64,000 bases of DNA, from the NCBI RefSeq assembly GCF_015160875.1, contig NZ_CP063374.1, positions 2,976,001 to 3,040,000 on the forward strand. The letters run 5' to 3'. This DNA comes from Streptomyces chromofuscus (GTDB lineage Bacteria; Actinomycetota; Actinomycetes; Streptomycetales; Streptomycetaceae). Below, piece by piece: positions 32,879-41,825 of this stretch (positions are counted from its first letter, which is position 1; each line of letters begins with the position of its first letter). Under the pieces are notes generated by a model that worked only from the letters and a program-made list of their open reading frames with translations, searched no databases and was not told the origin of the DNA. The position numbers were made by a program, and so were the translations under genes.

Positions 32879-32975
32879 ACAGGCTCGGCAGCAGCCCGGG
32901 CGATGGCGTGCCTCCCACCCGGCTCCTGCCGGGCCCGGAGTCAGAGGTGTCCACCACTCGCGGACAGGCCCCATC

Positions 32976-33116
32976 CACCAGCGCCGCAACGAGGTGGAGC
33001 GGGCGATCAACCGCCTCAAGGACTCCCGGGCCGTCGCCCTCCGCTACGACAAGAGGGCCTACGTCTTCCACGGCACCGTCTCCGTGGCTGCGATTCGCCT
33101 TTGGCTCCGGCCGTAA
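32976..33116 (+). mobile_element. IS5-family transposase C-terminal remnant
   Basis: The 46 codons ending in TAA read [20 protein letters not shown], then [24 protein letters not shown]. This matches the extreme C-terminus of IS5-group transposases common in streptomycetes (E of the DDE triad followed by the YDKR motif). The rest of the element, including terminal repeats, is not visible, so it is a dead fragment. Confidence 0.85.
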
Positions 33117-33489
33117 TCCGCCGACACCCTTCAGAACGACGGCCGGCGAGAGCCGCGGGACCGCTGCGAGGGCGGTCGGGGCAGCGACGAGTGGGGCGGC
33201 CACGAGGGCGCTGAGGGCGAGGAGGCGTGTGTGCCGGTTCCCCAGTCTTCCTCACCGGGAGGGATCGTGAAGTCGCGGGCTGCACGCCCGGAGCCTGGGG
33301 CAGACCGGGTCAGCCGCCGACACCGTCCGACGCACCGTCCGACACCGATGTCCCTGGCCGCGTGCCGAGCGCGACCTTCTGACCTGGGACCGGGGCCGCG
33401 TCGAGCCAGGCCCGCCTTCCCATCGTGCCCCGCTTCCCCGGTGCGACTGGGGACCGAGCGTCCGCCGCGCAGCCCAGGCTCCGGTAGCG

Positions 33490-33590
33490 GCTTCACCAAC
33501 AGCGGCGGCAGCCTCACCGACTCCAGCTCCTTCGAGTGCGACCGCAACCCGTTCATCGACCACCCGGAGTGGGTCGAGGCGATCTGGTAG
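33490..33590 (+). pseudogene. Internally deleted copy of the endonuclease I gene 3' end
   Basis: Bases 33490-33536 match 30925-30971 of the nuclease gene with one mismatch. Bases 33541-33590 match 31198-31247 exactly, through the TAG stop. The 226 bases between these blocks in the intact gene are replaced by TGCG. The fragment reads FTNSGGSLTDSSSFE followed by RNPFIDHPEWVEAIW, in frame. No homology extends beyond the stop codon. It lacks the catalytic region and cannot make a nuclease. Confidence 0.93.
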
Positions 33591-33737
33591 GAACGCGCTC
33601 CCCGGAAAGCGCTTCCGGTTCCCTCCAAGAGGTGGTGTACGGCCCCGGCAGCGGGGCATGCCGCCGCACCCCCTCGGGACGATGTAGGCGCCTCGGCGAC
33701 CGTGCCGGGGCGTACCGCGAGTCATCGAAGGAGCCTC

Positions 33738-34097
33738 ATGAAACTGCGTTCCTGGTCCGTCGCCGCCGCGCTCGCCCTGACCGCCCTCGTCCTGCCGGCC
33801 CACGGTGCCACCGCAGCCGAAGCCGCCGCCCCGCCCGCCTGCCCGGACGGGTCGGTGTGCTTCTGGAGCGGTGAGGGCTTCGGCGGCGACTACTGGGAGT
33901 GGACGGCACGCAGCGGCTACCGCGACATGCCGCCCCGCCTGCACGACCACGTCGGCTCGGTCGTCGCGAGCACCCGCGCCTGCTTCATCAACTGGAGCCC
34001 GGTCGAGAAGCGCGACGTCTTCAACGGCGACTGGCGCTCGCGCTACCTCGGCGACTTCGGCGGCCGCATCGACGGGGTCGGCCCGGGTGCCTGCTGA
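33738..34097 (+). CDS. Secreted peptidase-inhibitor family I36-like protein
   Basis: A 119-residue exported protein. Signal peptide MKLRSWSVAAALALTALVLP with cleavage near GATAAEA. The mature part (CPDGSVCFWSGEGFGGDYWEW, then STRACFINWSPVEKRDVF) has the cysteine and aromatic pattern of the I36/Streptomyces metalloproteinase-inhibitor type and beta/gamma-crystallin-like small domains. Four cysteines suggest two disulfides. ATG 33738 follows GAAGGAG. Confidence 0.8.
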   Translation: MKLRSWSVAAALALTALVLPAHGATAAEAAAPPACPDGSVCFWSGEGFGGDYWEWTARSGYRDMPPRLHDHVGSVVASTRACFINWSPVEKRDVFNGDWRSRYLGDFGGRIDGVGPGAC

Positions 34098-34111
34098 TCC
34101 TGCCGCCTGGA

Positions 34112-35797
34112 CTAGCCGAGATGCGTAGGCGCGAACATCCGCAGGACCGCCGGGAGCACGACCACCGACGGTCCCGGTGACCTCAGGGCCTTCGCCAGGT
34201 CCTGCTCCAGCGTCCCGGGGGTCGTCCGGACTCCCGGGACGCCGAAGGACTCGGCCAGCGCCACGTAGTCGGGGCGGGTCAGCTCCGTCGCCGTGGCCTG
34301 GCCGAAGGCGTCGGTCATGTACTCGCGCAGGATGCCGTAGCCGCCGTCGTCCACGATCAGCCAGGTGACGTTCAGGTCGTACTGCCGGGCCGTCGCCAGC
34401 TCGGCGATCGAGTACAGCGCGCCGCCGTCCCCGGACACCGCCAGCACCGGGCGGGTCGGGTCGGCGGCCGCCGCGCCCAGCGCCGCCGGGAAGCCGTAGC
34501 CGAGGCCGCCCGCGCCCTGGGCGGAGTGCATGGTGTTGGGGCCCTTGGCGTCGAAGGCCGACCAGGCCCAGTACGCCAGGATCGTCATGTCCCAGAAGGA
34601 CGGGGAGTCGGCGGGGAGCGCCCCGCGGACGGACGCCAGCACGTCCTGTTCCAGGGTGAGTTCCTGGGCGGCAATGCGCTCGGCGACCCTCGCGAGGACC
34701 TCGCGTACGCGCTCCGGCGCCGACGGGTCCTTGCGTTCCGTCACCGTCTCCAGCAGCGCCTGCAACGCCAGCCGCGCATCGGCGTGGATGCCCAGCGCCG
34801 GGTGGTTGGACTCCAGCTTGCCGAGGTCCGCCTCGATCTGGACGACCCGGCCGCGCGGTTTGAACGTGTGGTAGTTGGAAGAGAGTTCGCCGAGCCCCGA
34901 GCCGACGACGAGGAGTACGTCCGCGTCCTCGAGGAAGTCCGTGGTGTGCCGGTCCTCGATCCACGACTGGAGCGACAGTGGGTGCTCCCAGGGGAACGCG
35001 CCCTTGCCACCGGGGGTCGTGACGACCGGCGCCTGGAGCGCCTCCGCCAGCTGACGGAGCTTCTTCGAGGCGTCCGCACGGACCACTCCCCCGCCGGCGA
35101 TGATCGCCGGGCGGGCCGCCTTCGACAGCAGGTCGGCCGCGACAGCCGTGAGTTCGGGGCGCGGCGGCAGTTCCTCGGGGAAGGCGTCGCCGCCCGTCAC
35201 CACCGGGATCGACGTCTCGGCCAGCAGCACGTCCTGCGGGATCTCCACCCACACCGGCCCGTGCGGGGCGGTCAGCGCCGACTTCCAGGCCGCCTCGACG
35301 GCGGAGGGGATCTGGGACTGGGTGCGCACGGTGTGGACGGACTTGACGACACCCCTGAAGGAGGCCGCCTGGTCGGGGAGTTCATGCAGGTAGCCGTGGC
35401 GGCCGCCGCCGAGGCCCGCCGTCGGGACCTGGCTGCTGATGGCCAGCACGGGCGCCGAGGCCGCCGCCGCCTCCTGGAGCGCGGCCAGCGAGGTCAGCGC
35501 CCCGGGGCCCGTCGACAGCAGCAGCGGCGCCGCCTCGCCGGTGATCCGGCCGTACGCGTCCGCCGCGAAGCCGGCGTTGTTCTCCACCCGCAGACCGATG
35601 TAGCGCAGGTGCGAGCGGCGCAGCGCGTCGAACATGCCGAGCGCGTGCTGACCGGGCAGGCCGAAGACCGTCGTCGCGCCGAGCCCGGCCAGCGTCTCCA
35701 TGACCAGGTCTCCGCCGTTGCGGCCGGCGGGAGGGTTGAGGGCGGCCTCCGTCTGGGCGGGCGTCGGGCGGAGTACCAGGTCGTGGTCGTGCGTCAC
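34112..35797 (-). CDS. Thiamine-pyrophosphate-dependent enzyme, possible 2-ketoarginine decarboxylase
   Basis: A 561-residue ThDP enzyme of the acetolactate-synthase fold. The N-terminal PYR domain includes the glutamate in [17 protein letters not shown]. The central domain and the C-terminal PP domain follow, with metal motif [18 protein letters not shown] and, about 25 residues on, IVDDGGYGI; the usual NN of the motif is DD here. GTG 35797 overlaps the ureohydrolase stop by four bases, giving tight coupling. Adjacent to a guanidino-hydrolase and a symporter, an AruI-like role (2-ketoarginine to 4-guanidinobutyraldehyde) is plausible but unproven. Confidence 0.85.
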   Translation of the reverse strand: MTHDHDLVLRPTPAQTEAALNPPAGRNGGDLVMETLAGLGATTVFGLPGQHALGMFDALRRSHLRYIGLRVENNAGFAADAYGRITGEAAPLLLSTGPGALTSLAALQEAAAASAPVLAISSQVPTAGLGGGRHGYLHELPDQAASFRGVVKSVHTVRTQSQIPSAVEAAWKSALTAPHGPVWVEIPQDVLLAETSIPVVTGGDAFPEELPPRPELTAVAADLLSKAARPAIIAGGGVVRADASKKLRQLAEALQAPVVTTPGGKGAFPWEHPLSLQSWIEDRHTTDFLEDADVLLVVGSGLGELSSNYHTFKPRGRVVQIEADLGKLESNHPALGIHADARLALQALLETVTERKDPSAPERVREVLARVAERIAAQELTLEQDVLASVRGALPADSPSFWDMTILAYWAWSAFDAKGPNTMHSAQGAGGLGYGFPAALGAAAADPTRPVLAVSGDGGALYSIAELATARQYDLNVTWLIVDDGGYGILREYMTDAFGQATATELTRPDYVALAESFGVPGVRTTPGTLEQDLAKALRSPGPSVVVLPAVLRMFAPTHLG

Positions 35798-36768
35798 TTC
35801 GCCCGTGCCTCGGCAATCTGTCGGGACATGATCGTGGTCAGTTCGTATGCCGTGTGGGAGGCCGCCACCGACGTGATCTCCGCGTGGTCGTACGCGGGGG
35901 CCACCTCGACGACGTCGGCCGACACCAGGTTGCAGGAGGCCAGGCCGCGCAGGATCTCCAGCAGCTCGCGGGAGGTCATGCCGCCCGCCTCGGGGGTGCC
36001 CGTGCCGGGCGCGTGCGCCGGGTCGAGGCAGTCGATGTCGATGGAGATGTACAGCGGGCGGTCGCCGATGCGCCGGCGCAGCTGGTCGGCGACCTCGTCG
36101 GCGCCGCGGCGGTAGACGTCCGCGGAGGTGACGATGCCGAAGCCCATCTTCTCGTCGTCGGTCAGGTCCTGCTTGCCGTACAGCGGGCCGCGCGTGCCGA
36201 CGTGGGAGAGCGCCGAGGTGTCGAGGATGCCCTCCTCCACCGCGCGGCGGAACGGCGTGCCGTGCGTGTACTCGGCGCCGAAGTACGTGTCCCAGGTGTC
36301 GAGGTGGGCGTCGAAGTGCAGCAGGGCGACCGGGCCGTGCTTCTTGGCCACCGAGCGCAGCAGCGGCAGCGCGATGGTGTGGTCGCCGCCGAGGGTCATC
36401 AGGCGGGCGCCGGTGCCGAGCAGTTCGTCGGCCGCCGCCTCGACCGTCTCCACGGCCTCGTTGATGTTGAACGGGTTCACGGCGATGTCGCCGCCGTCCG
36501 CCACCTGGGCGAGGGCGAACGGCGAGGCGTCCTGCGCCGGGTTGTACGGCCGCAGCAGCCGGGACGCCTCGCGGATCGCGTTGCCGCCGAAGCGGGCGCC
36601 CGGCCGGTACGAGACGCCCGAGTCGAACGGCACGCCCACGACGGCGACGTCGGCGGTGCCCACCTCGTCGAGGCGGGGCAGCCGGGCGAAGGTCGCGGGG
36701 CCGGCGTACCGCGGGACGCGGGACGAGTCGACGGGGCCGCGGGGGGTGGGCGTCTCGTTGCTGCTCAT
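35794..36768 (-). CDS. Ureohydrolase (agmatinase / guanidinobutyrase family)
   Basis: A 324-residue Mn2+-dependent arginase-fold enzyme that hydrolyses a guanidino compound to urea and an amine. The metal ligands are seen in GGDHT, HFDAHLD, and [19 protein letters not shown]. The N-terminus ([22 protein letters not shown]) is typical of agmatinase/guanidinobutyrase. ATG 36768 follows AGAAGG. It is coupled to the ThDP enzyme and 56 bases downstream of the symporter. 4-Guanidinobutyrate and agmatine are both possible substrates; the neighbour favours the former. Confidence 0.9.
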   Translation of the reverse strand: MSSNETPTPRGPVDSSRVPRYAGPATFARLPRLDEVGTADVAVVGVPFDSGVSYRPGARFGGNAIREASRLLRPYNPAQDASPFALAQVADGGDIAVNPFNINEAVETVEAAADELLGTGARLMTLGGDHTIALPLLRSVAKKHGPVALLHFDAHLDTWDTYFGAEYTHGTPFRRAVEEGILDTSALSHVGTRGPLYGKQDLTDDEKMGFGIVTSADVYRRGADEVADQLRRRIGDRPLYISIDIDCLDPAHAPGTGTPEAGGMTSRELLEILRGLASCNLVSADVVEVAPAYDHAEITSVAASHTAYELTTIMSRQIAEARAK

Positions 36769-36824
36769 CGGGAAGTGCCTTCTTTCTCACGCTTCATCGC
36801 GTATGTACTGCTTGTGTGACGACT

Positions 36825-38285
36825 CTACTGGGGAGCCGGGACCCGCTCGGACACCGGTTCGGGGGCCCGCCCGGCGAGGCGTTCGCGCCAGGCGGCGAGG
36901 ACGGCGGCGTCGGTGGCGGGCGTGGCCAGCGAGACGACCAGGTAGGCGGCCAGCGAGGCCAGCAGGCCGTAGTAGACGGGCTCGTTGGCGAGGATGCCGT
37001 ACGTCGCCATGAGTCCGATCACCGCGACGCCGCCGACGGCGACGGCGGCCAGTGCGCCCTGCGCGGTGCCGCGCTTCCACAGCAGCCCGCCGAGGATCGG
37101 CACCAGCAGCCCGCCGACCAGCAGGTTGTACGCCACCGTCAGCGCCTCGACGACGTCGTTGAGCGCGATCGCCGTGCCGATCACGGCGAGACCCATGACC
37201 AGGATGAAGGTCCGGTTGCCCTTGACCTCGTCGTGCTCGTCGCCGCCGGGCCGTACGACGCCGCGCAGCCGCGACCAGATGTCGTTGTTGGCGACGGTCG
37301 CGCAGGCGATCAGCGCGCCGGACGAGGTGGACATCACGGCGGCGAGCGCGGCGGCCAGCACCAGGCCCCGCACGCCGACCGGCAGTTCGTCCTTGACGAT
37401 GGTGGCGAAGGCGTCGTCCGCGCTGGCCAGGTTCGGGTAGAGCACCTTGGCCGCCGTACCGATGACGGCACCGGCCAGCGCGTAGGCCAGGCAATAGGTG
37501 CCGGCGACCGTGCCGCCCCACTTCGCCGTGCTGTCGCTGCGGGCGGTGAACACGCGCTGCCAGATGTCCTGGCCGATCAGCATGCCGAACGTGTAGATCA
37601 GCACGTAGGTGAAGATCGTCTCGCCGCCGATGCCCAGCGGGTCGAAGTACTCGGTCGGCAGCTGGGCCTTCATCTCGCTGAAGCCGCCCGCCTTGACGAC
37701 GGCGATGGGCAGCAGGAGCAGCAGCACGCCGATCGTCTTGACCACGAACTGCACCATGTCGGTCAGCGTGATCGACCACATGCCGCCCAGCGTCGAGTAC
37801 GCGACGACGATGGAGCCGCCGAGCACGATCGCGAGGGTGCGGTTGATGTCGAACAGCACGTCGAAGATCGTCGCGTACGCGATCGTCGACGTCACCGCGA
37901 GCATGAGGGTGTACGCCCACATGACCACGCCCGAGATGACGCCCGCCCGGCCGCCGTAGCGGAGGTCCAGCATCTCGGAGACGGTGTAGACCTTCAGGCG
38001 GGCGATGCGGGCGGAGAAGAAGACCGACAGGGCCAGCAGGCCGAGGCCGATGGTGAAGACCATCCAGGCGCCGGACAGGCCGTACTGGTAGCCGAGGCCC
38101 ACGCCGCCGATGGTGGACGCGCCGCCGAGGACGATCGCCGCCATGGTGCCGGAGTACATGGCCGGGCCGAGGCGGCGGCCCGCGACCAGGAACTCGCTCT
38201 TGGACCTGGCGCGGCGCATGCCCCACCAGCCCATGGCCAGCATGCCGGCCAGATAGACGACGATCACTATGTAGTCGACGGCCAT
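36825..38285 (-). CDS. Sodium:solute symporter (SSS family)
   Basis: A 486-residue membrane transporter with about thirteen hydrophobic helices. The SSS pattern is visible in YIVIVVYLAGMLAMGWWGMR, RLGPAMYSGTMAAIVLGGAS (sodium site region), TIGGVGLGYQYG and GLVLAAALAAVMSTSSGALI. ATG 38285 is preceded by GGAGGG. It heads the ureohydrolase/ThDP operon and probably imports the guanidino compound or amino acid degraded by the two enzymes. The substrate is inferred only from context. Confidence 0.9.
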   Translation of the reverse strand: MAVDYIVIVVYLAGMLAMGWWGMRRARSKSEFLVAGRRLGPAMYSGTMAAIVLGGASTIGGVGLGYQYGLSGAWMVFTIGLGLLALSVFFSARIARLKVYTVSEMLDLRYGGRAGVISGVVMWAYTLMLAVTSTIAYATIFDVLFDINRTLAIVLGGSIVVAYSTLGGMWSITLTDMVQFVVKTIGVLLLLLPIAVVKAGGFSEMKAQLPTEYFDPLGIGGETIFTYVLIYTFGMLIGQDIWQRVFTARSDSTAKWGGTVAGTYCLAYALAGAVIGTAAKVLYPNLASADDAFATIVKDELPVGVRGLVLAAALAAVMSTSSGALIACATVANNDIWSRLRGVVRPGGDEHDEVKGNRTFILVMGLAVIGTAIALNDVVEALTVAYNLLVGGLLVPILGGLLWKRGTAQGALAAVAVGGVAVIGLMATYGILANEPVYYGLLASLAAYLVVSLATPATDAAVLAAWRERLAGRAPEPVSERVPAPQ

Positions 38286-38501
38286 GGGGCCCTCCTTCGC
38301 GCACTTTCGGTGACGTGTCGTGCAAATGGGATGGTCCGGCCTGTCGACGCGGGGACATCCGCCCTCCCCCACGCTCGAATGCCCTCGCGCGGGGGACCCC
38401 CATCGCGGCTGCCGGCTGGACCGACCATAGGTGGCTGGAAAGCGACTGCGAAGTGTACGTTTCATCCATTCACGTCGAACGGACTGGAGGGAACGCACAC
38501 C

Positions 38502-40040
38502 ATGTCCGAGGCTCCCGCCACCCCGCCGACCCCTCCGGTGCCGCTCTCCGCCCTGCTGGCCAGGGAGGACCTCGCCCTGCGTCAGATCGCCGGACCGTCC
38601 GGCCCGGACGTCGTGATTCACGGGGCGCACACCTCGGAGATGTCCGACCCGTACCCGTACCTGCTGGGCGGTGAGCTGCTGCTCACGGCCGGCGTGCACA
38701 TCCCGGAGGCGGCGGGTTCGGACGGGGGCGCCCTCCGCTCGAGCGCGGCCGAGAACTTGGGGGACTACTTCGACGACTACGTCTCCCGGATCGTCGCGGC
38801 GGGCGGCGCGGCCCTCGGCTTCGGGCTGGCGCCGGTGCACGACACGGTGCCGCACGCGCTGGTCGCGGCGTGCGAGGCGTACGCCCTGCCGCTGCTGGAG
38901 GTCCCGCCCCGGACCACCTTCTCCGGCGTGGCCCGCGCGGTCTGGCAGCTGATGGCCCGGGCCCGGCACGCCGAACTCCGCCGCGTGACGGAGGCCCAGC
39001 AGAGCCTGGCCGCTGCCGCCGCCCGCCCCGACCCGGTGCCCTCGGTCCTGCGGCAGCTGGCCCAGCGGGTGGGCGGCCGCGCGGTGCTGTACGGGGCGGA
39101 CGGCGCGGAGGTCGCCACGGCGGGCAGGACACCGACGGACGAGGTGCTAGGGGCGCTGGCGGCACTGGCCGGGGTGGTACGCCCCGCCACGCCCGCCGCC
39201 TCCACGCCCGCCGCCGCCCCGTCCCCCACCCCCTCCTCCGCCACCGACACCGTCGGCGGCACCCATCTGTCCGCCTACGCCCTCACCGTGGGCCAGGGCT
39301 TCGTGCTCGGTGTCGCCGCACCGCGCCGTGAGCCCGCCGACCACGCCATCGCCTCCGTCGCAGCCGTCCTGCTCTCGCTGCTCACCGGCGAGCACCGGAG
39401 CGGCACCGGCGCGGCCCGCTCCAGCGCGCTGGTGCGGCTGCTGCTGGGGGCCGAGCCCGAGGCCGTGACCCCGCTGCTCGGCGCGGAACGGTGGCTGGTG
39501 GTGCGCGCGCGGCCCGACGCCCAGGCCCCGGACCCGGTCGCCGCCTCGGCGCTCGGCGCGGCGCTGGGGTCGCCGCTGGTGGACCTCGCCGGGGACGTCG
39601 TACGCGTCCTGCTGCCCGCGGACCGCGCACCGGCCCCGCAACCCGGCTGGACCCTGGGGGTCAGCGCCCCCGCCGGCCCGCGGGAGTGGCCGGCGGCGGA
39701 CACCCAGGCGGCCCGCGCGCTGGCCCGGGCCCGCGCCACCCGCACTCCCGTGGCCCACCACGGCGCCGGTCGCCCCGGCCTCGCCGACCTGCTCCCGGCG
39801 GCCGAGGCGGAGGCCCACGCCGCCGCCCTGCTCGCCCCCGTCGCCACGAACCCCGCCCTCGCCGAGACCCTGCGCACCTGGCTGTCCCTGCACGGCAGTT
39901 GGGACCGCACCGCCGTCGCCCTGGCCGTGCACCGCAACACCGTCCGCCAGCGCATCGCCCGGTGCGCGGCGCTCCTCGGCACCGACCTGGACGATCCGGA
40001 CGTACGGATGGAGCTGTGGTTCGCGCTGCGGCGCCTGTGA
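38502..40040 (+). CDS. PucR-family transcriptional regulator
   Basis: A 512-residue regulator. The N-terminal PucR/purine-catabolism-type sensor domain (residues about 10-140, VVIHGAHTSEMSDPYPYLLGGELLLTAG) leads to a GGDEF-like middle and a C-terminal helix-turn-helix (LRTWLSLHGSWDRTAVALAVHRNTVRQRIAR). ATG 38502 is set by GGAGGG ten bases before it. The divergent arrangement with the symporter/ureohydrolase/ThDP operon suggests it controls that nitrogen-catabolic unit. Confidence 0.9.
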   Translation: MSEAPATPPTPPVPLSALLAREDLALRQIAGPSGPDVVIHGAHTSEMSDPYPYLLGGELLLTAGVHIPEAAGSDGGALRSSAAENLGDYFDDYVSRIVAAGGAALGFGLAPVHDTVPHALVAACEAYALPLLEVPPRTTFSGVARAVWQLMARARHAELRRVTEAQQSLAAAAARPDPVPSVLRQLAQRVGGRAVLYGADGAEVATAGRTPTDEVLGALAALAGVVRPATPAASTPAAAPSPTPSSATDTVGGTHLSAYALTVGQGFVLGVAAPRREPADHAIASVAAVLLSLLTGEHRSGTGAARSSALVRLLLGAEPEAVTPLLGAERWLVVRARPDAQAPDPVAASALGAALGSPLVDLAGDVVRVLLPADRAPAPQPGWTLGVSAPAGPREWPAADTQAARALARARATRTPVAHHGAGRPGLADLLPAAEAEAHAAALLAPVATNPALAETLRTWLSLHGSWDRTAVALAVHRNTVRQRIARCAALLGTDLDDPDVRMELWFALRRL

Positions 40041-40126
40041 CGCCGGGTGACCTCGGGTACGTGACCCACGTCCCAGCGTGCGGGACGTCGGGGACGGGTC
40101 CGGGCGCTTGCCGCACAATAAGAGCC

Positions 40127-40915
40127 ATGCCGATATCCGGGACACCCAGCCGCGCCGAGCTCGTCGAGCACCTCGTGAAGACCCGTATCGCGGGCGACGT
40201 CGCCACCCCGCGCGAGAACAACCTCTCCCACTACCGCCAACTGTCGAACGGTGTGCGCAACTTCTGGCTCGGTCTGGAGCTCGGCGACCGCTGGACCGAC
40301 GAGCAGGACGTGCTCGCGGTGATGGCGGAGCGGGTCGGCGTGAACGACGATCCGGAGTACCGGCACGGCCAGGACACCATCGACCCCGAGCTGACGGTCG
40401 CCGCGCTGGAGCGCCTCGCCGCCCGGCTGCGCAAGGCGGCGGACAGCGAGCAGCGGGTGCTCTTCGCCACCGGCCACCCCGGCGGCCTGCTCGACGTGCA
40501 CCGCGCCACGGCCGCCGCGCTGCGCGCCGCGGGCTGCGAGATCGTGGTGATCCCGGAGGGGCTGCAGACGGACGAGGGCTACGTCATGCAGTTCGCGGAC
40601 GTGGCGGTGCTGGAGCACGGCGCGACCCTCTGGCACACCCACTCGGGCGAACCGATGAAGGCGATCCTCACCACCCTGGAGCGCGAGGGCCGCCCGCTGC
40701 CCGACCTGGTCGTCGCCGACCACGGCTGGGCGGGCTACGCGGGGCAGCACGGCGTCGACTCGGTCGGCTACGCCGACTGCAACGATCCGGCCCTGTTCAT
40801 CGCGGAGGCCGAGGGGACCGTCCAGGTGACGGTCCCGCTCGACGACCACGTGGTCAGCCCCCGCCACTACGACCCGATGACGGCGTACCTGCTGTCGGAG
40901 GCCGGGCTGGCCTAG
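40127..40915 (+). CDS. Phosphatase-family protein of unknown substrate
   Basis: A 262-residue cytoplasmic protein. It contains VATPRENNLSHYRQL, LFATGHPGGLLDVH, TLWHTHSGEPMKA and VVADHGWAGYAGQHGVDSVGYADCNDPALF. Closely similar streptomycete proteins are generally labelled phosphatase, which I recall but cannot verify. The His- and Asp-rich motifs suggest a metal-dependent hydrolase. The ATG at 40127 has no clear ribosome binding site. Its TAG shares the CTAG palindrome with the TesB stop on the other strand. Confidence 0.7.
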   Translation: MPISGTPSRAELVEHLVKTRIAGDVATPRENNLSHYRQLSNGVRNFWLGLELGDRWTDEQDVLAVMAERVGVNDDPEYRHGQDTIDPELTVAALERLAARLRKAADSEQRVLFATGHPGGLLDVHRATAAALRAAGCEIVVIPEGLQTDEGYVMQFADVAVLEHGATLWHTHSGEPMKAILTTLEREGRPLPDLVVADHGWAGYAGQHGVDSVGYADCNDPALFIAEAEGTVQVTVPLDDHVVSPRHYDPMTAYLLSEAGLA

Positions 40916-41790
40916 GGCGCCTCGGTCCGGGGGATGCGGACGACGCCCTCCTGGATCACGGTGATGGCCAGGCGCCCGTCCTGCGTGTAGATGCGGGCCT
41001 GGCCGAGGCCGCGTCCGCCGTACGCCGAAGGGGACTCCTGGTCGTACAGGAGCCACTCGTCGGCGCGGAACGGGCGGTGGAACCACATCGCGTGGTCCAG
41101 CGAGGCCCCGACGACGTCACCGACGGCCCAGCCGCCCCGGCCGTGCGCGAGGAGCACCGAGTCGAGCAGGGTCATGTCGGAGACGTACGTCGCGAGGACG
41201 ATGTGCTGGAGGGGGTCGTCGGCGAGTTTGCCGTTGGTGCGGAACCACACCTGCGAGTGCGGCGCGCGGGGCTCGCCGAACCTGCCGTACGGAGGCTCGT
41301 CGACGTAGCGCAGATCGACGGCGGCCCGTGCCTCCAGGAACCTTTCGACCACCTGCGGGGGGAGATGGCCGTAGCCGCTCAGCCGTTCCTCGGACGTCGG
41401 CAATGTCGCCGGGTCGGGCGCGGGCGGCATCGGCGTCTGGTGGTCCATCCCTTCCTCGTACGTCTGGAAGGAGACGGACATGCCGAAGATCGGCTGGCCG
41501 TGCTGGACCGCGACGACCCGCCGGGTGGTGAAGGAGCGGCCGTCGCGGAGGCGGTCGACCGTGTAGACGATGGGCGCGCCGGGGTCCCCGATGCGCAGGA
41601 AGTACGCGTGCAGGGAGTGCGGGGGCCGGTCCTCGGGGACCGTGCGCCCGGCGGCGACGAGCGCCTGGGCCGCGACCTGTCCGCCGAAGACGCGCGGGAC
41701 GACGGCGGACCTGGACCGGCCGCGGAAGATGTTCTCCTCGATCTGCTCCAGGTCGAGCAGGTCGAGGAGATCCTGTAGTGCCTGACTCAT
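40912..41790 (-). CDS. tesB: Acyl-CoA thioesterase II (TesB family)
   Basis: A 292-residue double-hotdog enzyme hydrolysing acyl-CoA to free acid and CoA. Typical segments are FGGQVAAQALVAAGRTV, HSLHAYFLRIGDP, RDGRSFTTRRVVAVQHG, and in the second half YVSDMTLLDSVLLAHG and SLDHAMWFHRPFRADEWLLYDQESP. The start is ATG 41790 or the GTG at 41796 two codons upstream; no ribosome binding site is evident. It lies next to acyl-CoA dehydrogenases, fitting fatty-acid metabolism. Confidence 0.9.
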   Translation of the reverse strand: MSQALQDLLDLLDLEQIEENIFRGRSRSAVVPRVFGGQVAAQALVAAGRTVPEDRPPHSLHAYFLRIGDPGAPIVYTVDRLRDGRSFTTRRVVAVQHGQPIFGMSVSFQTYEEGMDHQTPMPPAPDPATLPTSEERLSGYGHLPPQVVERFLEARAAVDLRYVDEPPYGRFGEPRAPHSQVWFRTNGKLADDPLQHIVLATYVSDMTLLDSVLLAHGRGGWAVGDVVGASLDHAMWFHRPFRADEWLLYDQESPSAYGGRGLGQARIYTQDGRLAITVIQEGVVRIPRTEAP

Positions 41791-41825
41791 GGCCACTGTT
41801 CTATTGGCCGGTAATTTCCGGAACC

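Larger units (their letters stand above)
32879..33737. other. Genomic scar of gene fragments
   Basis: No intact gene is supported here. It holds an IS5-type transposase tail (32976-33116), a truncated nuclease copy (33490-33590), and on the minus strand near 33150-33245 a signal-peptide-like string (LLALSALVAAPLVAAPTALA) without a usable start. A near-palindrome CCGGAAAGCGCTTCCGG lies at 33602-33618. The rest shows nothing recognisable and looks like recombination debris. Confidence 0.7.

Noticed and set aside
33231..33590. A 119-codon gene ending like endonuclease I.
   Set aside because: Only the last part matches the nuclease and lacks the catalytic region; the upstream part is arginine/proline-rich without domain or signal peptide.
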